NCBI RefSeq assembly: GCF_000647975.1
Contig: NZ_JFKE01000003.1
Location: forward strand, 1-64,000
DNA length: 64,000 nt
Source: Actibacterium mucosum KCTC 23349
GTDB lineage: Bacteria; Pseudomonadota; Alphaproteobacteria; Rhodobacterales; Rhodobacteraceae
Reading direction: 5' to 3'
In this document: positions 34,830 to 43,519 of the stretch, in pieces
Layout of the letters: every line of letters begins with the position of its first letter
Position numbering within the stretch: the first letter of the stretch is position 1
The notes under the pieces: model-generated
Told to the model about the DNA's origin: nothing
What the model saw: the letters and a program-made list of their open reading frames with translations, nothing else
The model's database searches: none
Program-made: the position numbers and the translations under genes

Positions 34830-35217
34830 CTAAATGAGTGCATGACAGCTTGCTCGTCAATGCCCGCGGGGGGGCGTTGCTGGCCTCCTTCGCCTATAGT
34901 GGCTTAAGGCAATGGCCTAGAAAGGCATTTGCTTGCAGCGCGTCAGACGTGCCGATTACGGAATCGAACTGGGAGTTCAAACCATCTCCTTTTTCTAGCG
35001 CACCATTTCTCAACCCAGGCTCTGCAAGACTGCCCAAGTCCTAGATGGAAGCGCAGCTTCGATGGGTTGCGATCCGGTTTTCAGAGGGAATTTGAGTGGC
35101 TCAATGAATGCCATGCCGTGCCCTGCTCGAGACAACCGAGCAGAGCATAGTTTTTGAAATGACAGATACTTGAGGGTAAGCGAAGCGCGGGCTCGCAGCC
35201 CCTCCCCCGTTTTCGGG
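34830..35217. other. 388-bp gap with a degenerate tRNA-Thr end
   Basis: No gene is supported; short frames here are random. The stretch 34971-35009 resembles the 3' end of tRNA-Thr (listed separately). The rest shows no clear hairpin-T terminator or repeat. Confidence 0.5.
34971..35009. repeat. Degenerate copy of the tRNA-Thr 3' end (possible old att site)
   Basis: The blocks AGTTCAA, TCTCC and GCACCATTTC occur here in the same order as in the tRNA-Thr gene and its first downstream bases (33801-33829), with a few inserted bases between. The region in between is the 1.2-kb scar. A decayed attachment site explains this, but chance similarity is possible. Confidence 0.35.
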
Positions 35218-36279
35218 TCATCCCTCTGGCCGGGTTCCGTGCCACGCGTTGGTTAACAGTTCGGTCAACGCGTTCCGTTCCAGCGCGCGCGGGTTGAAAT
35301 AGGGGTTTTCCAACGTAAAGGCGATTGCCCGGTCAATACCGTCTTGTGGCATGCCGATGTCGCGTAATGCGGTGGGAACGCCCCCATTTCTGGCAATGTC
35401 GTACAGCGCGCCCGCCGGCGTGGCCGTGCCCGTTGCCCGCTTCAATGCGTCCATTGCCTGTGGAATGACTGGGGCGTTGTAGGCCAGCGCATGCGGCAAC
35501 ACGATCGTGTGGGTTTCGGCATGGGGCAGCCCGAAAGACCCACCCAGAACATGGCAAAGCTTGTGATGCAGCGCGATTCCACCCGAACCCAGACAAACCG
35601 CACACAGCCACGCCCCGTAAAGCGCATCAGACCGCACGCCGATATCCTGCGGCGCAGCCTGAACGCGGTTCAGCGCGTCCACCATCTTGGCAATGCCGTC
35701 TTCGGCCATCATCGACAGAACCGGGTTCGTCTGCTCGGCATAAAGCGCCTCAACCGCGTGGGCGATGGCGTTCATACCGCTGGTGAAGGTCATTTGCGCA
35801 GGCAGCGTCAAAGTGAAGTCGACATCGTAGATCACGGTTTCGGGCAAAACGCGCAGCGTGCGCTGCGTCGTTTTCTTACCGTTTTCGGTTTGCCCGAGGA
35901 TTGGTGTCATTTCTGACCCGGCATAGCTTGTCGGAACCACCACCTGCGGCGCATCGTTGCGCAGGGCGATGGCCTTGCCCAACCCGATGGTTGACCCACC
36001 GCCGATGGAAACGATCCCGTCCGCATTCCTGTCCGCAAACGCGGCCATGGCGGCGTCGGTCACGTCGGATGGGGTGTGCATGGCCGCCTCGGAAAAAACA
36101 CCGGCCGAAACCCCGGCCAAAAGGTCTGAAACCTGATGGCCCTGCTTGGCCTGTCCCGGTGTTGTCAGCACCAGCGCCCGGGAGATCCCCAGTGCCGCAA
36201 CCTCATCTGGTAATTGTGAGATGGTGCCTTGGCCAAAAACCACACGCGCAGGCAAACCGGTATAAGTGAATGGGTGCAT
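35218..36279 (-). CDS. Maleylacetate reductase
   Basis: A 353-residue iron-alcohol-dehydrogenase-fold enzyme. Seen: RVVFGQGTI start, GGGSTIGLGKAIAL for NAD(P), VVVPTSYAGSEMTPILGQTE, the hallmark of maleylacetate reductases, GMNAIAHAVEALYA, and ALHHKLCHVLGGSFGLPHAETH, where metal-binding His residues remain in part. The reaction is maleylacetate to 3-oxoadipate. It diverges from a metallo-hydrolase operon across a spacer with an ATAC-N7-GTAT box, and an intradiol dioxygenase that would supply maleylacetate lies 2.7 kb away. Confidence 0.9.
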   Translation of the reverse strand: MHPFTYTGLPARVVFGQGTISQLPDEVAALGISRALVLTTPGQAKQGHQVSDLLAGVSAGVFSEAAMHTPSDVTDAAMAAFADRNADGIVSIGGGSTIGLGKAIALRNDAPQVVVPTSYAGSEMTPILGQTENGKKTTQRTLRVLPETVIYDVDFTLTLPAQMTFTSGMNAIAHAVEALYAEQTNPVLSMMAEDGIAKMVDALNRVQAAPQDIGVRSDALYGAWLCAVCLGSGGIALHHKLCHVLGGSFGLPHAETHTIVLPHALAYNAPVIPQAMDALKRATGTATPAGALYDIARNGGVPTALRDIGMPQDGIDRAIAFTLENPYFNPRALERNALTELLTNAWHGTRPEG

Positions 36280-36362
36280 GAGTCCTCACGGATTTTCGTC
36301 GCTCTCCAGACGTTATCCCGGCACGAAGCATTACTGTCCAATATCGATGCCTCGCCGCCTTG

Positions 36363-36377
36363 ATACCACTACGGTAT
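36363..36377. promoter_or_regulatory. CatR/CbnR-type LysR box ATAC-N7-GTAT in divergent promoter
   Basis: A perfect ATAC-N7-GTAT, embedded in a 9-bp inverted repeat (36359-36367 and 36373-36381, arms CTTGATACC and GGTATCAAG). It is 84 bp upstream of maleylacetate reductase and about 130 bp upstream of the metallo-hydrolase. A further half-site GGTATCAA is at 36416. This is the known recognition pattern of LysR activators of chlorocatechol and catechol operons, and such a LysR gene is at 39848-40723. Confidence 0.6.
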
Positions 36378-36502
36378 CAAGCCCGAGGGCGTGCAGCCCG
36401 GCAAGATGCCTAAACGGTATCAATTTCATGGTAAAACAGTATTGGAAAGTATGGCGTGAGCACGTCAGACCTGTCGGGAGAGCATTCGATAGGAGGACTC
36501 AC

Positions 36503-37402
36503 GTGACACTCGGCCTGTTGCCCCGCATGACGCCCAAAACCATTGCCGACATGCGTGTATATGCCTTGTTGGATTCCGTGGGGCCAACGCGACGCCCGGG
36601 CGACCTGTTAAAGGATTTGCCCCCAGACACGGTGCAAGCCAACCGCGATTGGTTGGTGCCTGACTATGTAACACCGGACACCGGGCTGATGGTGATGGCC
36701 TATACCTCGTATCTGATCATCTTGGGCGAAATGACCATCCTGGTGGATTGCGCAGTGGGCGAGGATGGCAACTATCCCACGCGGTCGGACTGGCATCTGG
36801 GCAAATCCAATTGGCTGAACCATCTGGGGCAGGCAGGTCTTGCACCCGAGGACATCGACATCGTGTTCCTCACGCATCTGCACGTGGACCACACCGGTTG
36901 GCTGACGCGCAAAACCGCCGATGGTTGGGTCCCAACCTTTCCCAATGCGCAACACCTGACACACGCGGCCGAACTGGACTATTGGCCCAACCGCCATGCC
37001 GAGTTCGGCTTTATGTCCACATCGCTGCCCGACAGTGTGATGCCGGTGATCGATGGCGGTTTGGTTAAAACCGTTGACCCTGAAACCGAGCTGGCACCGG
37101 GGTTGTTTGTGACGGATCTGGCCGGCCATTCGCCGGGAATGATGGGGTTGGAACTCCGTGACGGAACGCGCGTTCTGGCCAGTTTTGTCGCCGACCTGAT
37201 GCACCACCCGATCCAGATGGCCGCGCCGCAATGCGCAACGGTTTTCTGCTTTGATACGGATGCGGCAATCGCAACGCGCCGCGCCAAGCTGGCACAATAC
37301 GCCGCAGACGAAACTTTGATGTTCTGCAACCACTTTCCCGGTGAAAGCGCCGGATTGGCGCTGCCCAAGGGGTCCGGATACCGGTTCCAACCAGTGAAGT
37401 GA
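36503..37402 (+). CDS. Metallo-beta-lactamase-fold hydrolase
   Basis: A 299-residue protein starting at GTG with a perfect AGGAGG six bases before it. The zinc-binding motif THLHVDHTGW is complete, GHSPGMMGLELRDG carries a later His, and ADLMHH an Asp plus His. It resembles lactone-hydrolase (AHL-lactonase-like) members of the fold. As the first gene after the shared regulatory box it may hydrolyse a lactone of the aromatic pathway, for example a dienelactone, though that is inference. Confidence 0.82.
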   Translation: MTLGLLPRMTPKTIADMRVYALLDSVGPTRRPGDLLKDLPPDTVQANRDWLVPDYVTPDTGLMVMAYTSYLIILGEMTILVDCAVGEDGNYPTRSDWHLGKSNWLNHLGQAGLAPEDIDIVFLTHLHVDHTGWLTRKTADGWVPTFPNAQHLTHAAELDYWPNRHAEFGFMSTSLPDSVMPVIDGGLVKTVDPETELAPGLFVTDLAGHSPGMMGLELRDGTRVLASFVADLMHHPIQMAAPQCATVFCFDTDAAIATRRAKLAQYAADETLMFCNHFPGESAGLALPKGSGYRFQPVK

Positions 37403-37517
37403 CCGTGCGAAACCATCAAACCAAAACGGTGTAGAACTCTGTTTTCTTTTGGCATTCCAACACGCTTCCGAAAACCGGCAATGCCTGCACCCATTGTGCC
37501 ATCAAGGACCACAACCC

Positions 37518-38315
37518 ATGCCCGACACCGTTAAGGCCCCAAACGCGCGCCCCCGCGCAACCGGCACGTTGTGCCGTCGTGATCTGCAAGCGCGCGCCAA
37601 CGCTACGTTGAAAACACTTGGCCTGAGCCGCGGCGACAGCGACAGCGCGCCGGACGGCGCACATACGATGGTGTCGGAGTTTGAAATCGGGTTGGTGATG
37701 TCACGCGATGTGTTGCCACCGCGTCAGCGGTTTATCATCTGGCTGGCCGCGGCCTGTGTCCATGGCGCGACAGACCGGGTTGCGTGGTTGGCCGAGGGTG
37801 CAAAAGACGGCAACCTGAACGTCCAAGAAATCGCCGAGGTGTTCTTGCAATGCAGCCTTTACGCGGGGTTTGCCAAGGCGCAGGCGGCCTTGGCAGCAGC
37901 CGGGGTGGCCAATGTGCATCTGGAAGACACTGACCGCAGCACCGACATCACCCAACGATCTGAACAGATGCGGCAAACGCTGCACGGACAGCGACGCAAC
38001 GAGGGCTATTCTGATCCCGCCCTCGAACACATGAATGAACTGTACCAGATCGCGTCGTCCTTTGGTTACGGCGTGATCTGGCCCCGCCCGGGGCTTTCCC
38101 TGCGTGATCGGCTGGTTTGCGCGGTTGCGTCGCTGTCTTGTCTGCCGTCGGCCTCTGCCTCGCTACAAAAATTCTGCAAAACAGCGCGCGATCACGGGTT
38201 CGAAGGCTCAGAAGTCGCCGAGATCGTGATTCAGACCGCACCGTATGGTGGCTTTCCGGCCAGCTTTGCCGCGATGCAATCCACAATCGATGCCCTGGGC
38301 GTCGACCTCACTTGA
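37518..38315 (+). CDS. Carboxymuconolactone decarboxylase-family protein, two domains
   Basis: A 265-residue protein with two copies of the CMD fold. The first holds VQEIAEVFLQCSLYAGF with FAKAQAALAAAG, and the second holds GSEVAEIVIQTAPYGGFPASFAAM. Both keep the E-x3-Q/LQ and YxGFPxA pattern but lack the C-x2-C of peroxidase-type AhpD. The start at 37518 (MPDTVKAP) follows AAGGACC. It is likely an accessory enzyme of ring-cleavage product turnover, perhaps decarboxylating or isomerising a lactone. Confidence 0.8.
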   Translation: MPDTVKAPNARPRATGTLCRRDLQARANATLKTLGLSRGDSDSAPDGAHTMVSEFEIGLVMSRDVLPPRQRFIIWLAAACVHGATDRVAWLAEGAKDGNLNVQEIAEVFLQCSLYAGFAKAQAALAAAGVANVHLEDTDRSTDITQRSEQMRQTLHGQRRNEGYSDPALEHMNELYQIASSFGYGVIWPRPGLSLRDRLVCAVASLSCLPSASASLQKFCKTARDHGFEGSEVAEIVIQTAPYGGFPASFAAMQSTIDALGVDLT

Positions 38316-38340
38316 ACACCACCATCAGAAGGATAATACC

Positions 38341-38862
38341 GTGCCACAGACGCTTGTCCCCGGCCAACCGGTTCCCGATCTTGTCTTTTCCACGTTGGAT
38401 GGAAACGGGTTTGACCTGTCGAAGTCGAACGCCGGTTACCTGACGCTGATTGAGGTGTACCGCGGCCTGCACTGCCCTCGTTGTCACCGGCACCTGCTGG
38501 CTTTGGCCGGCCTTTTGCCCCGTTTCGCCGATCGCGGGATCGAGGTTGTTGCCGTTTCCACCGACCCCGAAGACCGTGCCCGGGCGGCACATGAAAAATG
38601 GGGGTTGGGACAGTTGAACCTTGGTTTCGGCCTGACCGAAGACCAGGCGCGGCGGTGGGGATTGTTCATGTCCAATCCGATCACGCCCAATGAACCCCGC
38701 CCCTTCGCAGAACCGGGAACCTTCTTTGTTCGGCCCGACGGGGTGTTGTTTGCGGCCTCGCTGGGCACAACGCCGTTCGCCAGATCACATTGGCCCGATT
38801 GGCTGGAAGGGTTGGACGCTGCAAAGGCGCGCAACTATCCCCCACGCGGCGACCGGCCCTGA
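38341..38862 (+). CDS. AhpC/TSA-like thioredoxin-fold protein
   Basis: A 173-residue protein starting at GTG after AGAAGGA. Seen: PVPDLVFSTLDGNGFDLS, the strand-loop of peroxiredoxins, and YRGLHCPRCHRHL, a C-x2-C replacing the usual TPxC peroxidatic site. EPGTFFVRPDGVLFAAS follows as the cis-Pro region. This peroxiredoxin-like subgroup has been seen beside aromatic genes. It may be a thiol reductase protecting the pathway; the catalytic class is uncertain. It is followed by a strong terminator. Confidence 0.75.
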   Translation: MPQTLVPGQPVPDLVFSTLDGNGFDLSKSNAGYLTLIEVYRGLHCPRCHRHLLALAGLLPRFADRGIEVVAVSTDPEDRARAAHEKWGLGQLNLGFGLTEDQARRWGLFMSNPITPNEPRPFAEPGTFFVRPDGVLFAASLGTTPFARSHWPDWLEGLDAAKARNYPPRGDRP

Positions 38863-38884
38863 ACCAGACATTCGGCATAACAAA

Positions 38885-38920
38885 AGCCGCCGCGAACGGT
38901 TCGCGGCGGCTCTTTTTTTT
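38885..38920. terminator. Rho-independent terminator between convergent genes
   Basis: A GC-rich stem GCCGCCGCG / CGCGGCGGC (38886-38910) with a 7-base loop is followed by TCTTTTTTTT to 38920. It ends the plus-strand operon; on the minus strand the AAAA before the stem makes it usable for the dioxygenase gene as well. Confidence 0.9.
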
Positions 38921-38935
38921 CGTGCTGAAATGGCC

Positions 38936-39709
38936 TTACTCGGCGGCCATGGCCACTGCGGGTTCAAGGGCGAAGTTGACCTCCATCACCCGAACGCCGT
39001 TCTCGATCAGCTCGGGGACGACAAGATCCAGGTGGTCGGTATCGCAGCAATCGTCACCCACCCAGTCACCGCCTTCGAAATAGGCCTGGTTTACAACGTC
39101 ACGCTGACCGTCGGCGCGCGCCCAGAAATGGATATGCGCCGGGCGCCAGGAATGGCGTTCCAGGTATTTCTCAAGCAACAGGCCGGTCGGGCCGCTGTTC
39201 GGAATTTGGTAAGGCACCGGCAATTTTGACGAAACACTGTAGGACCCGTCGGCGCCAGTGATGACGCGCCCGCGATAGAACTTGGGATCGATGTTATCGT
39301 GAATGCCCGAATACAAGCCATCAGGCGTGGAATGCCACATGTCCAGCGTTGCACCGGCAATTGGATTGCCATCCAGATCGGTAATGCGTCCGCGAATGAT
39401 CATATCGGGTGCGCCGGCATCTTCGGGACGATGGGGCAATTTGTCTGTGACCACGTTGTACGCATCTGCACCCAGGTAATACGGTCCCTGGATATCGGCC
39501 TTTGTGCCCTTGCGGGTGGCGTTTTCGATGTCCACCACGGTGGCATTAAAGAAGGCGTCGACCAATACCGGCAGCTCGCCGGTTTCCTGAACGTTGATCA
39601 GGAATTGCATTGCTGCGCCATAGTCCTGAAACGTCACATCGTGTTTCTTCATGACGTCACGGATGGCCTCGACCAGATCCGGGACCACCTGCTGAACTCT
39701 TGCTGACAT
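38936..39709 (-). CDS. Intradiol ring-cleavage dioxygenase (hydroxyquinol 1,2-dioxygenase-like)
   Basis: A 257-residue non-heme Fe(III) enzyme. The ligands are visible: Tyr133 (DGLYSGI), Tyr167 (PVPYQIP), His192 and His194 (RPAHIHFWA). The N-terminal helical dimer segment (about 1-70) is shorter than in most catechol dioxygenases. With a maleylacetate reductase in the same cluster the natural reading is hydroxyquinol to maleylacetate. Catechol as substrate cannot be ruled out. The gene is downstream of the LysR gene on the same strand, with an ATAC-N7-GCAT box between. Confidence 0.85.
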   Translation of the reverse strand: MSARVQQVVPDLVEAIRDVMKKHDVTFQDYGAAMQFLINVQETGELPVLVDAFFNATVVDIENATRKGTKADIQGPYYLGADAYNVVTDKLPHRPEDAGAPDMIIRGRITDLDGNPIAGATLDMWHSTPDGLYSGIHDNIDPKFYRGRVITGADGSYSVSSKLPVPYQIPNSGPTGLLLEKYLERHSWRPAHIHFWARADGQRDVVNQAYFEGGDWVGDDCCDTDHLDLVVPELIENGVRVMEVNFALEPAVAMAAE

Positions 39710-39795
39710 GGGCTCTCCTCTCCTAGCTAGCGCGTCAGGCGGAAAGCTAGCGCAGGGTGCAAAATACCTTCCAATACTTTATAACCCCGCCCTTC

Positions 39796-39810
39796 ATACC
39801 GGTTTGGCAT
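39796..39810. promoter_or_regulatory. LysR box (ATAC-N7-GCAT) before the dioxygenase
   Basis: One base off the ATAC-N7-GTAT found at 36363-36377, placed about 90 bp before the dioxygenase start, where activator sites of CatR-type regulators lie. Two GTAT-like half-sites follow nearer to the gene (minus-strand GTATTGGAAGGTAT, about 39760-39773), a possible activation site. Confidence 0.5.
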
Positions 39811-39847
39811 AGAGGCGCAGGCCATGGAACGACATCCAGCAATCCGG

Positions 39848-40723
39848 TTAGTCCGGTGCCAGAGCGTCCAGAAACACACGCAACACCGGGGCCACGTAGC
39901 CCGCCGAGTAAATGCAACTGGTCCCAATGACCGTATCGTCGTCTTCAATGGGAATATAGCGCAGGCCGGGATAGTTCACGTTGGTGATCGAGTTGGGCAC
40001 CAAGGTACAAAAACCGCCGCTGGACACCATGCAAAGGGCCGCAATCGAGTCGCCCACAAAATCGGCCACATCGATCTCGTACCCGGCAGAGCGGAAGATC
40101 GACATGATCTCGTCGGTCAGATTGGGCCGGTCGCCCGACGGGTAGGCCACGATGGCGTTATTCGCCAGGTCGGCCAGCCGAACGGTGGCCTGATCCGCGA
40201 TCGGGTTGTTGACAGGCACCGCGGCCACAAGCCGTTCACCGGTCAGGTGCTGAATCGTGATCCCCGGCGTTTCGGCAAAGTAGCGCCCGAACCCGATATG
40301 GATGCGCCCCTCACGAATGGCGTTGGCCTGTTCGGCCTTGTTCATCTGGGTCAGTGACAAGGAAATCTGTGGGTTCATTGCCTTCAGGCGTTGCAGCGCC
40401 CATGGTACAATTTGATAGATGGTCGCACCAAAATACCCGATGTCCAACCGCCCAATTTCGCCGCGGTCAGCGGCCTGAACGCGATCAACTGCGTTGCGAG
40501 TATTGGCCAACACGGTTTGCGCGTCACGCAGGAACACTTCGCCCGCATCCGTCAGGGTCACGCCGAAAGGCGTCCGGCGAAACAGCTTGGTGCCAAGCTC
40601 CTGCTCCAGTGCCTGTATCTGCCGACTGACCGGAGGTTGCGAGACATTCAGGCGTATCGCCGCGCGGCCGATATTGCCCTCCTCGGCCACTGCCACGAAA
40701 TACTTTAGCTGCCGAAACTCCAT
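39848..40723 (-). CDS. LysR-family regulator of CatR/CbnR type
   Basis: A 291-residue regulator. The HTH is MEFRQLKYFVAVAEEGNIGRAA and LNVSQPPVSRQIQALEQELG, which is close to the CatR/CatM/ClcR/CbnR group that senses muconates. The sensor part has DIGYFGATIYQIVPWALQ and IHIGFGRYFAE. An autoregulated activator of both the dioxygenase (downstream, same strand) and the divergent reductase/hydrolase genes 3.5 kb away is the simplest scheme, supported by the matching boxes at 39796 and 36363. Confidence 0.88.
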   Translation of the reverse strand: MEFRQLKYFVAVAEEGNIGRAAIRLNVSQPPVSRQIQALEQELGTKLFRRTPFGVTLTDAGEVFLRDAQTVLANTRNAVDRVQAADRGEIGRLDIGYFGATIYQIVPWALQRLKAMNPQISLSLTQMNKAEQANAIREGRIHIGFGRYFAETPGITIQHLTGERLVAAVPVNNPIADQATVRLADLANNAIVAYPSGDRPNLTDEIMSIFRSAGYEIDVADFVGDSIAALCMVSSGGFCTLVPNSITNVNYPGLRYIPIEDDDTVIGTSCIYSAGYVAPVLRVFLDALAPD

Positions 40724-40966
40724 GGCCCAAACATACCGCGCCGCGTCGCGGAGGCAATGGCGAAGGTTGCCGATGGTTGGCGCGGCTTATGCTCGTAAAG
40801 AGGACGAAGGACAGCGGGATCGCAGCCGTCCCCCCATCTGCTGCACGCATTTTCGCGCCGCACAACCGTGTAGGATACGCGGCGTTTTATGGGGCTGCCG
40901 GAAATTGGCGGAATCCGAGGGGTATTTGTCCTAACGGTCAGCGCTGATTGCCGCTAATTTCTGACT

Positions 40967-42010
40967 ATGATCAAAGTACCCACATATCAGCCAAACCAAA
41001 AAGGCCGCCGCGTTCTGATGGTTGTCTACGATGACGCCCATGTTCTTGACGTTGTCGGCCCGCTGGAAGTGATGAACGGCGCGGCATTCTTCCTGCCAGA
41101 CGAAACCAAGCCCTATTCCGTTTCCGTTGTCGCAGCCAAAGCCGGCAGCGTGAAAACCACGTCCTCCCTGGCCCTGATCGCGGATCAGTCCTATGCCGAC
41201 GCACTGGCCGATCCCGAGCCGATCGACACGTTGATCGTCAGTGGTGGCGTGGGCACGATGGCAGCCCTCAAAGACAACGAGCTTTTGGCCTTTGTTCAAA
41301 AGGCCGCGGCGCGTTCCCGGCGGATTGTATCGATTTGTACCGGCGCACTTATCCTGGCCGAGGTCGGGCTATTGGAGGGCAAACGCGCCAGCACCCACTG
41401 GTTCTGGAGCCCGATCCTTGAGAAACGATATCCTCAGGTGAAAATCGAAAGCGACGCCATCTACGTCCAGGACGGAAATATCTGGACCTCGGCCGGTATT
41501 ACGGCAGGGATGGATCTTGCCCTTGCCCTGGTGGAAGAGGATTGGGGGCACGATATCGCCCTGAACGTAGCCCGCCTGAATGTCATGTACATGATCCGCC
41601 CCGGTGGGCAGTCGCAGTTCAGTGCGCATCTGGTTGCCGAGAAAGCCGAAGATCCCGCAATCCACGACGTGATGCAGTACATCCTGAAAACACCGTCGGA
41701 CCCGTTGACTGTCACCGCTCTGGCGGCCCGCGCGGGGTTGTCTGAACGCACCTTTGCCCGCCGATTTAAGGAAGAAACCGGCCTGACACCCGCCGCCTAT
41801 GTCGAAACCTCGCGTGTTCAGGCGGCGCGTGTTCACTTGGAAACGACCTCTGACGGCATTGAACAGATTGCCCTGCAAGCCGGTTTTCAGAATGCCGAAC
41901 GAATGCGACGGGCCTTTCAACGCCATGTGGGTGTTTCGGCGTCAGAGTATCGCGAGCGTTTCCAAAAAACGTTGGTCGAAGCCGACAACATTCGCGACGG
42001 CCCCGCCTAG
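40967..42010 (+). CDS. GlxA-family AraC-type regulator with DJ-1/PfpI domain
   Basis: A 347-residue regulator: residues about 15-190 form a DJ-1/PfpI-like domain (VLDVVGPLEVM, SGGVGTMAAL, SICTGALILAEVG with the nucleophile-position Cys), and about 240-335 the AraC pair of helix-turn-helices (LAARAGLSERTFARRFKEETG; ALQAGFQNAERMRRAF). Such proteins often control arginine, betaine or amine use. Target genes cannot be named; the divergent LysR gene and the following membrane cluster are nearest. Confidence 0.88.
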   Translation: MIKVPTYQPNQKGRRVLMVVYDDAHVLDVVGPLEVMNGAAFFLPDETKPYSVSVVAAKAGSVKTTSSLALIADQSYADALADPEPIDTLIVSGGVGTMAALKDNELLAFVQKAAARSRRIVSICTGALILAEVGLLEGKRASTHWFWSPILEKRYPQVKIESDAIYVQDGNIWTSAGITAGMDLALALVEEDWGHDIALNVARLNVMYMIRPGGQSQFSAHLVAEKAEDPAIHDVMQYILKTPSDPLTVTALAARAGLSERTFARRFKEETGLTPAAYVETSRVQAARVHLETTSDGIEQIALQAGFQNAERMRRAFQRHVGVSASEYRERFQKTLVEADNIRDGPA

Positions 42011-42197
42011 AACTGCAACCCAACATTTGACCAAACATTTTTTTCAGCCCAACGCCTGAGACAGCTTTTCGAGCGCGATAGCTCTTTGCCAAAACGCGGG
42101 GAAACGACTTTGAATGCAATGACTTACAGCCCCAGCAAGCCACACCATAAACCGCCCTGCGGCGCGCTGCCGCCCCTTTATTGAACCGGAGGACATA

Positions 42198-42416
42198 ATG
42201 CACGATCTAATAAACAATAGAGCCTGCCGCTTCGTTGCCTTGCACGAACTTCTGACGGGTGTCCTTTGCGAAACCGGCGAACGCGTTGCGCAAAGAGCAT
42301 TTGCGCCCAAGGCCCAGAGCATGGCGCCACAATCACTTCGTGCGCGGTTTCCACAGGATCTGTTGCACAGCCTTCAGGCCTGCGAGGGCCATATTCAAAA
42401 GGTGCCAACCAGATGA
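42198..42416 (+). CDS. Small hypothetical protein coupled to a membrane protein
   Basis: A 72-residue protein with a strong GGAGGA site 6 bases before ATG and a stop that overlaps the next start as ATGA, which supports translation. I recognise no family. It begins MHDLINNRACRFVALHELL and has one Cys in each of the motifs RACRF, VLCETG and QACEGH, which might bind a metal or cofactor. The 3' end is basic. Confidence 0.5.
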   Translation: MHDLINNRACRFVALHELLTGVLCETGERVAQRAFAPKAQSMAPQSLRARFPQDLLHSLQACEGHIQKVPTR

Positions 42417-43507
42417 TGTCCGTTTCACTTGCCAGAAAACCGGTGGCTTCAATGCTTGATTTTTCGTCCAACCAAACAGGTTTGCCGCGGAACACACGTT
42501 GCGTGGCATGGGTAGGATTGACCGCCATGCTGGGTGTCATTTTGGCATCCCCTTCCCACGCCCATGTCCGTTGGTTTGTGGCAAACGATGCGCTGCAGCA
42601 ACATGTGATCGAACCCTTTCGCCTGTTCGAGCCCGCTGTCCTGATCTGGATCGCAATTGCGGCGGTTCTTGTGGCCATTGCCATAGTGCTTGATCTCAAA
42701 CTGCCGACGCCCCCAATCGCGCCAACCAAGATCCGGCATGACGTCATGGAATTGATGCGCATCCTTACCGGCATGTCCCTGTTGCTGACGGCCTATGACG
42801 GTGGGTTGATCGCTCCGCACTTGCAGGCAACGGGATACCTGGGGGGATCACTGCTGTTCCTGCAGGCCGGTATCGGCATCCTGTTGCTCAGCAATCACTT
42901 CCTGCATCACGCAGCCCTGCTGATGTTGCTGATGTATGTTGGCCTTTTGACCCAATTCGGCGTGGTGCGCACGATCGAATACATCAATTTCGTCGGCATC
43001 GCGCTGTTCACGCTGTTCAACTACTTTCCGAACGAAGACCTGCGCACCCGGCTGAAACCATATTCGGTTGATGTGCTGCGGATTTTCACGGGTCTGTCTC
43101 TGATGATCCTGGGCTATTTTGAGAAGCTGCACCCGGCTGCTTTGGGGCAGGTCTTTATCGCGGATTTTTCCTGGAATTTCATGCCGCTGGTCGGGTTTGA
43201 CTGGTTCGACGACCGCCTGTTTGTTCTGTCTGCTGGGGTCATGGAAATCGTGTTTGGCCTGATCCTTGTTCTTGGCGTTGTCACGCGACTGAACATTCTG
43301 GCCGTGGCCGGGCTTATGCTGTGTTCGAACCTTGTTTTCATCCTTCAGCAAAACAAAGACGCCGCGCTGATGGAGTTCATTGGACACCTACCGATCATCG
43401 CTACGGCGCTTATCCTGCTTTTGCTGGGATATGGCCAACGGTTGAAGGTTACGACGGTCTTTTCGTCGCGCGCGCAGCGTGCCGTGACGGGTCTGACCAA
43501 CGCGTGA
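42413..43507 (+). CDS. Polytopic membrane protein with DoxX-like halves
   Basis: A 364-residue integral membrane protein with about eight to nine helices. An N-terminal segment ending near SPSHAHVRWF could be a signal or first helix with an outward loop. Two similar halves follow (ELMRILTGMSLLLTAYDGGL and DVLRIFTGLSLMILGYFEKL), which suggests internal duplication of a DoxX-type unit. The second half has the DoxX-like GIGILLL / VFGLILVLGV pattern. Function is unknown. The start ATGATG overlaps the small upstream gene. Confidence 0.7.
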   Translation: MMSVSLARKPVASMLDFSSNQTGLPRNTRCVAWVGLTAMLGVILASPSHAHVRWFVANDALQQHVIEPFRLFEPAVLIWIAIAAVLVAIAIVLDLKLPTPPIAPTKIRHDVMELMRILTGMSLLLTAYDGGLIAPHLQATGYLGGSLLFLQAGIGILLLSNHFLHHAALLMLLMYVGLLTQFGVVRTIEYINFVGIALFTLFNYFPNEDLRTRLKPYSVDVLRIFTGLSLMILGYFEKLHPAALGQVFIADFSWNFMPLVGFDWFDDRLFVLSAGVMEIVFGLILVLGVVTRLNILAVAGLMLCSNLVFILQQNKDAALMEFIGHLPIIATALILLLLGYGQRLKVTTVFSSRAQRAVTGLTNA

Positions 43508-43519
43508 AGGAGCAAACCA

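Noticed and set aside
34971-35012. A complete second tRNA at 34.97 kb
   Set aside because: Only a T-arm-like end is present and the stem does not pair well; treated as a possible att remnant.
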